From NCBI GenBank assembly GCA_910575405.1, contig CAJTER010000006.1, positions 62,001 through 126,000 on the forward strand: a DNA stretch of 64,000 nucleotides. The letters are read 5' to 3'. The notes under the pieces are model-generated. The model ran no database searches and was not told where the DNA came from. It saw only the letters and a program-made list of their open reading frames with translations. This DNA comes from Clostridia bacterium (GTDB lineage Bacteria; Bacillota; Clostridia; Peptostreptococcales; Anaerovoracaceae). Position numbers and translations under genes: made by a program. Positions 24,063 through 32,894 of the stretch are shown here, piece after piece (position 1 is the stretch's first letter; each line of letters begins with the position of its first letter).

Positions 24063-26036
24063 TCAAATATTGTTCCCTATCTCATATCCATCCCATACAG
24101 CATGAAGGATCGTGCTGACCTTCTGACCATCTCCGATTTCATAAACGGCAGCGCCGCATCCCTGAAGCTCCTGAGCCATGGACGGAACCGGGCGGAAACC
24201 AACTGCGATAACAACCGAATCCGCATCCAGCACCTTTTTCTGGTCACCGCTTTCCAGAATGACCCTGCCATCTTCCACAGCAGAAAGACGGTGGCCCTCC
24301 AATACAGCCACATGATGATGTTCAAACAGATCCGGGATCATCTGTCCATTTGGGATCGGGGATGGGATACCTGCCGACAAAATCTTAGGCAGGGCTTCCA
24401 CGACCGTAACCTCTTTGCCGTCCTGTGCATATTCTAATGCCATTTCACAGCCAACCAGACCGCCGCCAACCACCACGACCTTCTGTCCGACTTTTTCCGG
24501 ATGTGCAAACGCTTCCATACAGCCGATCACCTTTTTATCATCTGTTCCCGGCACTTTCGGCATGACAGGGACGGAACCTGCTGCCAGAATGATCACATCT
24601 GCATCCATATCGTGGAGCTGGCCAGCGGTAACATTTTCCCCCGTATGGATCTCCACAGGCAGTGCCTTTAATTCATTCTGATACCACGCATTCAACTCCC
24701 GTACCTCTTTTTTAAAGCTATGGGAACCGCCGGGGATCAGATTGCCGCCCAACGACTCATTCTTTTCATACAAAGAAACTTTATGTCCCCGCATGGCTGC
24801 GATTCTGGCAGCCTCCATACCGGCGACACCGCCGCCCATGACCACAACCTTTTTCGACTGTACGCAGGGGCGGAGCGCATACCTCACTTCCCGCATCGCC
24901 ACCGGATTTACTGCACAGGTCGGCTGTTTTCCCTGCTGGAGCCTTGTGATACATCCCTGATTGCATGCAATGCAGGGACGGATCTTCTCCGTATGCCCGG
25001 TCAGCACCTTGTTGGGATACTCCGAATCTGCCAGGGCAGCACGGCCAAGAACAACAGCATCAATCTTACCATCCCGAATTGCCTTCTCTGCAATATCCGC
25101 TTCATTCATGCGACCGCCTGCCAGGATCGGGATATTAACGGCTTCTTTTGCCTTCGCTGCCAATTCCACCAGATACCCTTTCGGCATATACATAGGCGGG
25201 CAGGCATAGTAGAAGGAATCGTAAATGCCTGTATCTACATTCAGACAATCATAGCCATAGGATTCCAGCAGCTTCGCGATCTCAACCCCTTCTTCCAGGG
25301 TACGGCCGATTTCTTCCTCACCTGTCAGGCTTGCCTGTTCAAATCCTTTTACAAAGGTTTTCAAGCCCAGGCGCATGCTGACCGGAAAATCACTGCCGCA
25401 CTCCTGCTTAATACCTTCGAGAATTTCTTTTGCCGCCCGTAAACGGTTTTCCAGGCTGCCGCCATATTCGTCGGTGCGGTGGTTCATCATGGACAGGGCA
25501 AACTGGTCAAGCAGATAACCCCAGTGGATGGAATGAACCTCTACGCCAGAGAAACCGGAATCCTTTGCAATTTTAGATGCTTTTACGACGGACTCAATTT
25601 TAGATTTAATCTGGTCACGGGTCAGCTCTGGTGAAACTTCTCCCGGATGCCGGAAAACATGTACAGAGGACGGTGCCGGAAGATTGGGGTAGTTCCTCCC
25701 AAGCCCCATAGTAATCTGTGCAAAGATTTTTGTACCATAAGCGCCTGCCCTCTCATTCAGTTCCGTTGCCGTCATCTTAAATGCATCCGGATTCTGTAAG
25801 ATAGTCGGGCCAACCCCGGTATATGGATCAACTGTTCCATCGGCTGCAATTGCCCCGGTAAAAATCAGACCAAAACCACCTTTCGCCCTCTCTACAAGAT
25901 ATTGTATTGTTTCGTCTTTCAGGCCACCTCCCGGAAGATGGTGCTGTCCACCGCCAATTGGCGCCATACAAAACCTATTCTTAATGGTCAGTCTGCCAAT
26001 CTGAAGCGGCTTTCCTAAATACTCATAGTTCTGCAT
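24063..26036 (-). CDS. NADH:flavin oxidoreductase/2,4-dienoyl-CoA reductase-like (enoate reductase family)
   Basis: A 657-residue Fe-S flavoprotein. Residues 1-330 form an Old-Yellow-Enzyme TIM barrel (RFCMAPIGGG, HSIHWGYLLDQF, NHRTDEYGGSLENRLR). Near 345-370 the cluster motif C-x2-C-x3-C-x11-C (CIACNQGC...) binds 4Fe-4S, and the rest is an NAD(P)/FAD disulfide-reductase-like module with VVVMGGGVAGMEAAR and VVVVGGGLVGCEMALE. The family reduces alpha,beta-unsaturated acids, dienoyl-CoA, steroids or cinnamates; the actual substrate is not decided by sequence. AGGAGG precedes the ATG. An HxlR regulator is divergent. Confidence 0.92.
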   Translation of the reverse strand: MQNYEYLGKPLQIGRLTIKNRFCMAPIGGGQHHLPGGGLKDETIQYLVERAKGGFGLIFTGAIAADGTVDPYTGVGPTILQNPDAFKMTATELNERAGAYGTKIFAQITMGLGRNYPNLPAPSSVHVFRHPGEVSPELTRDQIKSKIESVVKASKIAKDSGFSGVEVHSIHWGYLLDQFALSMMNHRTDEYGGSLENRLRAAKEILEGIKQECGSDFPVSMRLGLKTFVKGFEQASLTGEEEIGRTLEEGVEIAKLLESYGYDCLNVDTGIYDSFYYACPPMYMPKGYLVELAAKAKEAVNIPILAGGRMNEADIAEKAIRDGKIDAVVLGRAALADSEYPNKVLTGHTEKIRPCIACNQGCITRLQQGKQPTCAVNPVAMREVRYALRPCVQSKKVVVMGGGVAGMEAARIAAMRGHKVSLYEKNESLGGNLIPGGSHSFKKEVRELNAWYQNELKALPVEIHTGENVTAGQLHDMDADVIILAAGSVPVMPKVPGTDDKKVIGCMEAFAHPEKVGQKVVVVGGGLVGCEMALEYAQDGKEVTVVEALPKILSAGIPSPIPNGQMIPDLFEHHHVAVLEGHRLSAVEDGRVILESGDQKKVLDADSVVIAVGFRPVPSMAQELQGCGAAVYEIGDGQKVSTILHAVWDGYEIGNNI

Positions 26037-26116
26037 GTCTGTGCCTCCTTTACCTGCAGGATTGACTTTTCCTGCTGTTGATATTATAATTATAGCGAGA
26101 ATGAAACAGAAAACAA

Positions 26117-26139
26117 GTACGCACCTATAAGTGCGATAC
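26117..26139. promoter_or_regulatory. Inverted repeat between flavoenzyme and HxlR genes (candidate operator)
   Basis: GTACGCAC and GTGCGATAC around CTATAA, with a perfect CGCAC/GTGCG core (26120-26124, 26131-26135). It lies just upstream of a minus-strand promoter (TTGTTT, 16 bases, TATAAT) and 43 bases before the hxlR-type start. Confidence 0.5.
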
Positions 26140-26181
26140 TAACACGAAAGTTATATACTTACCTAAAGGAGAGTAAAGGAA

Positions 26182-26517
26182 ATGAGCGAACGCTGTATAT
26201 CACAAGAATGCCTGGAAACAACAGGTTTCAGCTACACATTATCCCTCATCAATGGGAAATACAAAATGACAATTCTTTATACGCTTATGGAATTTGGTAT
26301 CGTCCGCTTTAATGAAATGAAAAAGTATATTGGCGAGATCTCTTTCAAAACGCTAAGCTCTACATTAAAAGAATTAGAGGCAGACCAGTTGGTAAACAGA
26401 AAAGAATACCCGCAGATTCCGCCAAAGGTCGAATACAGCCTTACAGAACGTGGAAAGTCACTCATTCCCATATTAGATGGCATGTGCGAGTGGGGAGATA
26501 AAAACAGGCTTCCATAG
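26182..26517 (+). CDS. HxlR-family winged-helix transcriptional regulator
   Basis: A 111-residue HxlR/MarR-like regulator: an N-terminal cysteine pair (CISQECLE), the wHTH LINGKYKMTILYTLM, RFNEMKKYI, FKTLSSTLKELEADQLVNRKEY and the wing KVEYSLTERGKSL. Many HxlR proteins use N-terminal cysteines to sense electrophiles or disulfide stress, and the CxxxxC here fits that idea. AAGGAGAG precedes the ATG. The divergent arrangement with the flavoenzyme/NTF2 genes suggests it controls them. Confidence 0.88.
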   Translation: MSERCISQECLETTGFSYTLSLINGKYKMTILYTLMEFGIVRFNEMKKYIGEISFKTLSSTLKELEADQLVNRKEYPQIPPKVEYSLTERGKSLIPILDGMCEWGDKNRLP

Positions 26518-26529
26518 ATTCCTATCGTT

Positions 26530-26561
26530 AAAAAATGCACCCAAACTCATGCTTGGGTGCA
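26530..26561 (-). terminator. Minus-strand terminator with no obvious gene
   Basis: TGCACCCAA (26536-26544) and TTGGGTGCA (26553-26561) form a perfect 9-bp stem. The T tract (six, 26530-26535 as A on the plus strand) lies only on the minus-strand side, so it stops leftward transcription coming from the gene-poor 26.6-27.0 kb region. Confidence 0.65.
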
Positions 26562-26608
26562 CTGTATCAAATTGTAGTACGCAAGCCATATTGGCTAGCC
26601 AAGATAAA

Positions 26609-26680
26609 TCACACTATAATTATTAATGCTATCAATGCCCCCTGCAATAGCTGGACGTGCAGAAGGTTTTCATAATCCAT
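26609..26680 (-). CDS. Possible 23-residue hydrophobic peptide (holin-like toxin type?)
   Basis: The frame MDYENLLHVQLLQGALIALI plus three more hydrophobic residues has the N-terminal Tyr-Glu-x-Leu and the glycine-centred hydrophobic helix seen in small holin-like toxins of type I systems, but it lacks their basic C-terminal tail and has only a weak ribosome site. It lies inside a putative minus-strand unit with a promoter (26804-26831) and terminator (26530-26561). It may equally be chance sequence in a noncoding RNA. Confidence 0.2.
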   Translation of the reverse strand: MDYENLLHVQLLQGALIALIIIV

Positions 26681-26803
26681 TTTCCGTCTTTAGAGTTATA
26701 CTCTTAGCCAATAGAACATCTCCATGTAATTGTGAATTTATTCAAAAAAAATAACGAACTATCGATAATATGTAACAATCCTGTAGTATGTCGATAAACC
26801 GTA

Positions 26804-26831
26804 ATTATATTCATTTATGCCCTTTTGTTAA
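26804..26831 (-). promoter_or_regulatory. Putative promoter of a short minus-strand transcript
   Basis: Minus strand TTAACA (26826-26831), 16-base spacer, TATAAT (26804-26809). With the terminator at 26530-26561 it would define an RNA of about 265 nt. The plus strand of 26832-27046 shows no supportable gene. Confidence 0.35.
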
Positions 26832-27046
26832 TTTGACCTATCTTAATTTTATATTCTCCAACATTTTGATTATGCCTTGAGGGGAGATTCAAATTGAATA
26901 TACGGGGAGGGTTCAAATCCAAGCACATCCTCACTCACTGCCTGTTACAATCCGAAAAAATAAAGGGCCTTCGGTCACACTCAATGTACCGTAATCCCTT
27001 TATTTCTGTGGTTTTTCCGATATTCTGTTCGTTCTCTTTGTATCAA

Positions 27047-27304
27047 TTAAGTGAGTTTTATTTCAATTTCGCTATCAAGGAAATTCTTCTTTACATATTT
27101 CTGCACTTTTACACTGACATTGCTCACACCCATATACGGTGAATTCGTACAGATCACATGATACTGATGTGTCAATACACTTCGGAAATTCCATTGGCTT
27201 ATCTGATCTTCATAGCTTTCATCAAACATACTGAATACTTCCGATTCCTGCTCTGCTTCATCAAGATAATACTTCCACTGGGATTTCAACGCATCCTTAG
27301 ATAA
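27047..27304 (-). pseudogene. BREX-type adenine methyltransferase PglX fragment
   Basis: About 85 codons resemble the region of PglX (about 1200 residues) around its catalytic motif: ICTNSPYMGVSNVSVKVQKY followed by VKKNFLDSE corresponds to the conserved tNPPYMGs...KL..yVKK.yPDSKSD block of BREX type 1 PglX proteins. The catalytic NPPY is altered to NSPY, and both ends break off in stops. No other BREX genes are in the window. The adjacent 110 bases (27305-27414) hold broken frames on the same strand that I could not identify. Confidence 0.6.
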
Positions 27305-27414
27305 CCGTCAACATAAAATCCCATACCAGACGATACTGCCGCATCATAGTATACAGGCAGATCTGCTTTGCTGCATAAGCCGGCTGCACCGCTACTTCTG
27401 TAATCAGCGATTCG

Positions 27415-28002
27415 TCACTTCAAAATACTGTACACACATTCCAGCAAGGTAGCAGCAAGGACAATATTGATGATCCTATAATGCTTCAGATAGATCTTCT
27501 GAATCGCCATCCCCATACCAATCCAGGCCGAGGTAGCCACTGTTCCAATCGTAGCAATCGCAAGCTCAAAGGGAATCAAAACCATAAGGGATGTGCCGCA
27601 GTAATTTGTCACATACCCGGTCAGCGCCGTAATCCCAAACAAATAGATTTTTACATTTACAAACTGCAGGATAAACCCCTTCCAAAAGGATGCTGATTTT
27701 TCCCCGCAGCCCTGGTCCGGTCGGCTCATTGCAATATGTATGGCGAGCCATAGAATATACGCAGCTCCCACATACTTCATAATTCCCAGCACCTGGGGCA
27801 GCAGCGCGCTGATCCCAAAAACCACTCCCGCACAAATCAGCTGAACCACATAATAGCCGGAAAAGATCCCCACAAACAATGGTATCCCCTTTTTCCACCC
27901 GTAGTTGGTTACCGTATTCAGGGCCAAAATATTTCCCGGTCCCGGTGTAAACGCATTTATCAGACAATAAACGATAAAGTTTCCCATAACATATCCTGGC
28001 AT
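27415..28002 (-). CDS. LysE/RhtB-family amino-acid exporter
   Basis: A 195-residue transporter with about six membrane helices. The N-terminal TPGPGNILALNTVTNYGWKKG is the LysE family signature, and the helices (IFSGYYVVQLICAGVVFG, MKYVGAAYILWLAIHIA) fit. Family members export basic amino acids, homoserine/threonine or cysteine derivatives; this subgroup resembles cysteine/O-acetylserine exporters (EamB-like), with moderate certainty. GGGAGG precedes the ATG at 28002. A perfect inverted repeat lies about 75 bases upstream. Confidence 0.83.
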   Translation of the reverse strand: MPGYVMGNFIVYCLINAFTPGPGNILALNTVTNYGWKKGIPLFVGIFSGYYVVQLICAGVVFGISALLPQVLGIMKYVGAAYILWLAIHIAMSRPDQGCGEKSASFWKGFILQFVNVKIYLFGITALTGYVTNYCGTSLMVLIPFELAIATIGTVATSAWIGMGMAIQKIYLKHYRIINIVLAATLLECVYSILK

Positions 28003-28076
28003 ACTAACGCCTCCCTTCTCACCTGGGATTATACTGCAAAACTCCGGGTAAAAGGTAATACAAATCGTTTATGCCA

Positions 28077-28099
28077 AACCATAGGTTCAGCCTATGGTT
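28077..28099. promoter_or_regulatory. Perfect 9-bp inverted repeat upstream of the LysE exporter gene
   Basis: AACCATAGG, TTCAG, CCTATGGTT. The element has no T tract and lies upstream of a minus-strand TATAAT (28028-28033), so an operator is more likely than a terminator. The remaining bases of 28003-28333 hold no gene. Confidence 0.45.
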
Positions 28100-28238
28100 C
28101 CAGGCTTTCGCGCTCTTTTTGCTGTCTTTTCATCATACCCTATTTTTTCGATCTTGTCTCCCTGTTTCTTTGTCTTGCCCTATGAGCCGTCCATGATACA
28201 AAAATCCCCAGATTTCCCAAATGGCCCGCAATGGTCCA

Positions 28239-28267
28239 TTGAAATCAATAGACAGAATTGTTAAAAT
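28239..28267 (+). promoter_or_regulatory. Putative promoter of the secreted amidohydrolase gene
   Basis: TTGAAA (28239-28244), 17-base spacer, TAAAAT (28262-28267). Confidence 0.5.
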
Positions 28268-28333
28268 AATCTCATATTTCCCGCATATATCCATGCAGGA
28301 ACGCTACATTTTTTTAAAGAGAGGAGAACGTTT

Positions 28334-30763
28334 ATGATTAAGCGAACAAGAAACAGGCTACTGACAATGGTTTTGATTCCGGTTCTGGCAATGGCTTTCA
28401 TGCCGTTTCTAAATCTGCCGTCCGGCGTAGCATTCGCCGCAACAAAGCTGGCAGCACCGAGTCAGTTCACAGCAGCAGCAAAAAGTCAGACACAGATCGC
28501 CCTCAAGTGGAGCAAAGTGTCTGGTGCGAAACAGTATCAGGTATATCAGGATAATAAGAAGATTATCTCAACTAAGAAAACCGCCGTTACTGTAAAAAAT
28601 TTAAAAAAGGACAAGACTTATAAATTCAAAGTAAGAGCAACGGGCGGAGCCTTCTCCTACACTGTTACAGCAAAGGGAACGGCTTCCGGAAGCAAGGCGG
28701 CAAAAAATGTTTCCAAAATCAAGCTGAGCAAGGCTTCTCTTGAGCTGAAGGAAGGAAAAAAGATAACGCTGAAAGCAGCTTTAACTCCTTCTTCCAAAGT
28801 AGTATCCAAAAAAGTAACCTGGGGTTCTTCCAACGCAAAGATCGCTTCAGTGGATACCAAGGGGAAGATAACAGCAAAGGCTGCCGGAGCCTGCACTATA
28901 CATGCGCGCAGCCACAACGGCCTGATCGCAAAGTGTAAGCTTAACGTTGTAAAATCCACGGCTTCCAATACCATCATCTATAACGGCAAGGTGGAGCAGG
29001 TAAAAGGCAAACAGAAAAACCCTACCGCAGTTGTCATTGAAAAGGACACTATTCAGTATGTGGGCAGCAAAGCAGGCGCCATGAAGTGGAAAAACAAAAA
29101 GAGCAAGCTCATTGACGCAAAGGGCAGAACCGTAATGCCTACCATGACGGAAGCACACATGCATTATTCCACTGCCATGCAGGCCAAATATGAAATCAAT
29201 CTGGCTGATGTTATCGAAATATCCGAAATGCAGGAAATCATAAAGGAATTCATCCAGGAAAATCCGGATTTAAAGGTATATTCTGGTTCAGGCTGGATGC
29301 AGTCTTCCTTTGATATTGAAACAGGCCCCACCCGGGATATTCTGGATGAAGTCTGCAGCGACAAGCCTATGGTTCTGCAAAATGTGGACGGCCACGGTTA
29401 CTGGGCCAATACAAAAGCCCTTGAGGCTGCCGGTATCACAAAGGAATTTGCAGCTGACTACAACAAAAACGCTCAAGTAAACGGCGGTTCTATTGTTGTG
29501 GATGCGGAGGGGAACCCATCCGGATGGCTGAAGGAAGCTGCAGGCAACTTAATTAACGATCTGCTTCCGGCTTACACAGTCGAGCAGTGTAAGGAAGCGC
29601 TCCTTGAGCAACAGGAATGGCTGGCAAGTCTGGGCTTCACCACCTTCTTTGATGCGGGAACCCTCATGAACGGAGATACGGTAAACAACTACTTTACCGC
29701 TATGTCCCAGCTGGCTGATGAAGGCAAACTGAAAGTACGGGTCAGAGGCTCCTTCTGGCTGCAGCCTTACGACTTTAAAGACTGGAATGAATGCAAATCC
29801 TACATAGATAGCTGGCTGGAAAAAGCAAAGAAGCTCTGTAAGACCGACTATTATCAGATCACCACGATTAAAATGATGGCAGACCAGGTACTGGAAGGCG
29901 GAACGGCTTATATGAGCAAAGGCATGTATTCGGATAAATACGTACAGGACAACCTTAGCGGCGATTATGAATCCACCAATATCTGGGCAGGAAAAGAAGA
30001 TATCATGGAGCAGGCCTTTGAATACGCAGCTCAAACCGGGCTAAACCTGCACGTGCACCAGATCGGAGATGCTGCCGCAACCTTCTATCTGGATGAATTG
30101 GAAAAAGCGGCGGCAAAATACCCCGAGCTGAAAGATGGCCGTGTTACCATGGCTCACTGTCAGTTTATCAATGAAAAGGATCAGCAGCGAATCGCGGATC
30201 TGGGCGTATCCTGCGTTCTGGCTCCTTACTGGGCTGTCATGGATGATTACTACTGGGACGTTTATCTTCCGATTATGAGCAGCAAGGACGCCCTTGATAC
30301 TCAGTATCCGATGCAGAGTCTCATCAAAAAAGGAATCAACTGTGCATTCCACAGCGACTACGTTGTAACTGTACCGGACATGGGATGGCTGTACTATAGT
30401 GCACAGACCAGAACCCTTCCTCAGAAAATATTTGACCTGTGGTATGGTGAGGATTCGGAGGAATATACCCGCATCACGGATCCAAACGCTTCCCAAAATC
30501 TGGATGATTATGACGGCGTGATTCCAATTGCACCTCTGAAGCAGTACGATGAACGAATGACTTTAAAACAGACTATTGAAGCTTCCACCATCAACGGCGC
30601 AAAGACGCTCAATCTGGAAAAGGAAATCGGAAGCCTTGAAGTCGGAAAGAAAGCGGATCTCATGATCCTGAATTCTGATCTCGCCAAACTTGACATTGAA
30701 AAGATGGATAGCATCGCTCCTGTTATGACCTTCTTTGAGGGAAAAATCGTATACGAAGAGTAA
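28334..30763 (+). CDS. Secreted amidohydrolase (YtcJ-like) with fibronectin-III and Ig-like domains
   Basis: An 809-residue exported enzyme. A signal peptide covers about residues 1-35 (hydrophobic LLTMVLIPVLAMAFM, cleavage after AFAA). Residues 40-115 look like an Fn3 domain (APSQFTAAAKSQTQIALKWS), 125-205 like a Big_2 domain (SASLELKEGKKITLKA...KITAKAAGACTI class), and 210-809 are a YtcJ-type amidohydrolase. Metal ligands are visible in TEAHMHY (HxH), LHVHQIGDAA, MAHCQF and FHSDYVVT. Cytoplasmic YtcJ relatives hydrolyse N-substituted formamides or similar amides; a secreted version with adhesion-like modules is unusual. No sortase motif is seen. The membrane LuxR regulator follows after 140 bases. 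Confidence 0.85.
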   Translation: MIKRTRNRLLTMVLIPVLAMAFMPFLNLPSGVAFAATKLAAPSQFTAAAKSQTQIALKWSKVSGAKQYQVYQDNKKIISTKKTAVTVKNLKKDKTYKFKVRATGGAFSYTVTAKGTASGSKAAKNVSKIKLSKASLELKEGKKITLKAALTPSSKVVSKKVTWGSSNAKIASVDTKGKITAKAAGACTIHARSHNGLIAKCKLNVVKSTASNTIIYNGKVEQVKGKQKNPTAVVIEKDTIQYVGSKAGAMKWKNKKSKLIDAKGRTVMPTMTEAHMHYSTAMQAKYEINLADVIEISEMQEIIKEFIQENPDLKVYSGSGWMQSSFDIETGPTRDILDEVCSDKPMVLQNVDGHGYWANTKALEAAGITKEFAADYNKNAQVNGGSIVVDAEGNPSGWLKEAAGNLINDLLPAYTVEQCKEALLEQQEWLASLGFTTFFDAGTLMNGDTVNNYFTAMSQLADEGKLKVRVRGSFWLQPYDFKDWNECKSYIDSWLEKAKKLCKTDYYQITTIKMMADQVLEGGTAYMSKGMYSDKYVQDNLSGDYESTNIWAGKEDIMEQAFEYAAQTGLNLHVHQIGDAAATFYLDELEKAAAKYPELKDGRVTMAHCQFINEKDQQRIADLGVSCVLAPYWAVMDDYYWDVYLPIMSSKDALDTQYPMQSLIKKGINCAFHSDYVVTVPDMGWLYYSAQTRTLPQKIFDLWYGEDSEEYTRITDPNASQNLDDYDGVIPIAPLKQYDERMTLKQTIEASTINGAKTLNLEKEIGSLEVGKKADLMILNSDLAKLDIEKMDSIAPVMTFFEGKIVYEE

Positions 30764-30903
30764 AAACAGCAGCTATAGGATCGTAATTTATGCTCCCTTC
30801 CAACCGGTGGGGAGTCTTTCTTTTTTGCCGCCTACCTGATCCGACGTAGCACATCCGCGTTTTTTGATGTATAATAGGGTAACAGATTCATTCGGAGGAA
30901 GCG

Positions 30904-31893
30904 ATGTTAAGATTTATTCTCTATCTGGCCTGTATGGTTTCAATATGCGCGGCAATTGTGCTTACCCTTGTTCCCTATAAATATGAAAAGAAAAAGTGGA
31001 TTGGCTTTCCTGCAAACCTTGCGGGCATGCTCTGCAGTCTAGCAGTTTTAAGTACTTCTTATTATCTCTCCGAATTCAGTACGCTGCTGGGGGAAAGGGG
31101 AGATTACAACTTTGCGGAACGGTTCCTGGATCTGCTGTCTACCTTCTCCCTCTTCTATTTTTGGCTCCGCGCCGTCCACTGGGAAAGCTCCGGCGGTAGT
31201 AGCTGGATTTCCAGAAAGAAGTATTACCGGATAATCGTCCTTTCTATGGGGCTGGTGTATCTTACATATGCTATAGCGTATCTCTTCTTTGTAGATGATC
31301 AGTATCATGTCATATACTATTACAAAGCCGTAGTCGCTTTGCAGTATGTTTTAACCTGCTCTACAACAGTATCTCTTTTTATCGGAATGGCTTGCGTGGT
31401 TCGCATAGCAAAAGGTGAAAAAGAGCGCACCAGGGCGCTTCATATTCTCTTCATGGGCATCATCATCCTTTTTATGACGCTGTACAACGGCATCATGTCT
31501 CTGCTTATCTTCAAGGGACAATACAATTTCGAGCACTGGATCGGCAGTCTGGAATTCAACGCTGAATTTCAGTTAGCCGCCGGCCTCCTCCTGCTCTCAG
31601 TAGCTGCCGCCGCATATAAAGAGCGCATACAGGAAAGCGTATCATCACTTCTCCAAGCGGAAAACATCCTGCTCAGCGGCACGCCGGACAAAATGCTACA
31701 AATCATGCAGGATTACAGTCTCTCGGAGCGGGAACAAGATGTAGCTGCTCTGCTTTATGAGAGGCTGACTTATGAAATGATCGGAGAAAAGCTTCATATT
31801 TCCAAATATACCGTAAAGCGGCATGTCCATAACATCTACGAAAAGATGGAGGTATCCAGACGAACCGATTTTATCCGCAAAATCGACGGTTAG
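30904..31893 (+). CDS. Membrane-bound LuxR-type transcriptional regulator
   Basis: A 329-residue protein with about seven membrane helices (residues 1-245) and a C-terminal LuxR HTH (about 268-329: YSLSEREQDVAALLYERLTY, EMIGEKLHISKYTVKRHVHN, IYEKMEV). There is no receiver domain, so the membrane part probably senses the signal directly. Such membrane LuxR proteins are common in Coriobacteria and Clostridia and usually regulate an adjacent gene for an enzyme or transporter; the secreted amidohydrolase just upstream is the obvious candidate. TCGGAGGAAGCG precedes the ATG. Confidence 0.82.
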   Translation: MLRFILYLACMVSICAAIVLTLVPYKYEKKKWIGFPANLAGMLCSLAVLSTSYYLSEFSTLLGERGDYNFAERFLDLLSTFSLFYFWLRAVHWESSGGSSWISRKKYYRIIVLSMGLVYLTYAIAYLFFVDDQYHVIYYYKAVVALQYVLTCSTTVSLFIGMACVVRIAKGEKERTRALHILFMGIIILFMTLYNGIMSLLIFKGQYNFEHWIGSLEFNAEFQLAAGLLLLSVAAAAYKERIQESVSSLLQAENILLSGTPDKMLQIMQDYSLSEREQDVAALLYERLTYEMIGEKLHISKYTVKRHVHNIYEKMEVSRRTDFIRKIDG

Positions 31894-32006
31894 CTGCACA
31901 TCCCGATACTCTGCTTCATGGATATAAAATAATTGATGATCCGCTTTTTATTTTACTACGGGTCATTATCTTTGCAAATGATTGCGCAAGGCTTTCATCC
32001 TATTCC

Positions 32007-32894
32007 TCACTGCTTCTTCCCTTCCGAAAGAAACAGCCCTACCAGCGTCAGTACCGTGCCAAGTGCAGCCACAGGCGTAATAATTTCATGGAGAATCAGT
32101 ACTGCTGTCACAACCGTAATAACCGGTACTGCATAAATATATACGCTGGTTCTCACCGCACCCAGAATTTTAACCGCATAATTCCAGGTAACAAAGCATA
32201 GAGCCGATGCCCCCAGACCTAAAAACAAAAGGTTCAGCAGCGCCTTCGGATCCGCAAGCCGCCCGGCCCCCAGCCGGAAATCGAAGATAAAAAGCGCTGG
32301 AATCATAAAGAGAATTCCATATAGGAAAACTCGCCTCGTAGTCTGTATGGTATGATACCCATAACTGCTGATTTTCCTTGTGAGAAGCGAATATACCGCC
32401 CACACCAGAGCAGCGAGAATTGCCAGCAGATCCCCCGCCGGGTTCAGTTCCAGCCTTGACCCATTAAGGCTGATGAGGGAAATCCCCGTCATTGCTACTG
32501 CAAATCCCAGGAGAAAGCGAAGATGCAGCTGCTCCTCTGTTTTCATAAAAATCCGGGACAAAATGGCGGTAAAAAAAGGCGCTACAGAAAGAATAACACT
32601 GATATTCGAGGCCATAGTACAGGTCAGCGCAATATTCTCCAGCAGATAATACAGACAAATGCCGCTTAAGCCTGCTGCGGCAAACACCAGCTCCTGCTTT
32701 GGATTTTCTACCCGCAGCCTTTTAGGATAAACGAGAACCAGAGCCACAAGTCCCAATACAAAGCGAAAAAATAAAATCTCAACCGGCTGAAAATCCTCCA
32801 GCAGCACTTTTGTCGATATAAATGTAGTTCCCCATATGCTGATTGTAAGCAGCGCCGCCAAATGGCCTCTTGTATTGTTGTTGTTATGCTCCAT
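32007..32894 (-). CDS. EamA-family (DMT) metabolite exporter
   Basis: A 295-residue transporter with ten predicted membrane helices in two EamA repeats (LLTISIWGTTFISTKVLL, then LLAILAALVWAVYSLLTRKI). Family members export amino acids, nucleosides or related metabolites. ATG 32894 is preferred because AGAAGG lies eight bases upstream; the open frame starts at 32933 without a ribosome site. It overlaps the AraC regulator gene by 11 bases, so the two are translationally linked. Confidence 0.85.
   Translation of the reverse strand: MEHNNNNTRGHLAALLTISIWGTTFISTKVLLEDFQPVEILFFRFVLGLVALVLVYPKRLRVENPKQELVFAAAGLSGICLYYLLENIALTCTMASNISVILSVAPFFTAILSRIFMKTEEQLHLRFLLGFAVAMTGISLISLNGSRLELNPAGDLLAILAALVWAVYSLLTRKISSYGYHTIQTTRRVFLYGILFMIPALFIFDFRLGAGRLADPKALLNLLFLGLGASALCFVTWNYAVKILGAVRTSVYIYAVPVITVVTAVLILHEIITPVAALGTVLTLVGLFLSEGKKQ

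Noticed and set aside
24720-25442. Open frame of 240 codons on the plus strand inside the flavoenzyme gene
   Set aside because: It is antisense to a fully supported gene, has no ribosome site and no recognisable domain.
26905-26935. GGGTTCAAATCC resembling a tRNA T arm on the plus strand
   Set aside because: No matching acceptor, D or anticodon arms around it.
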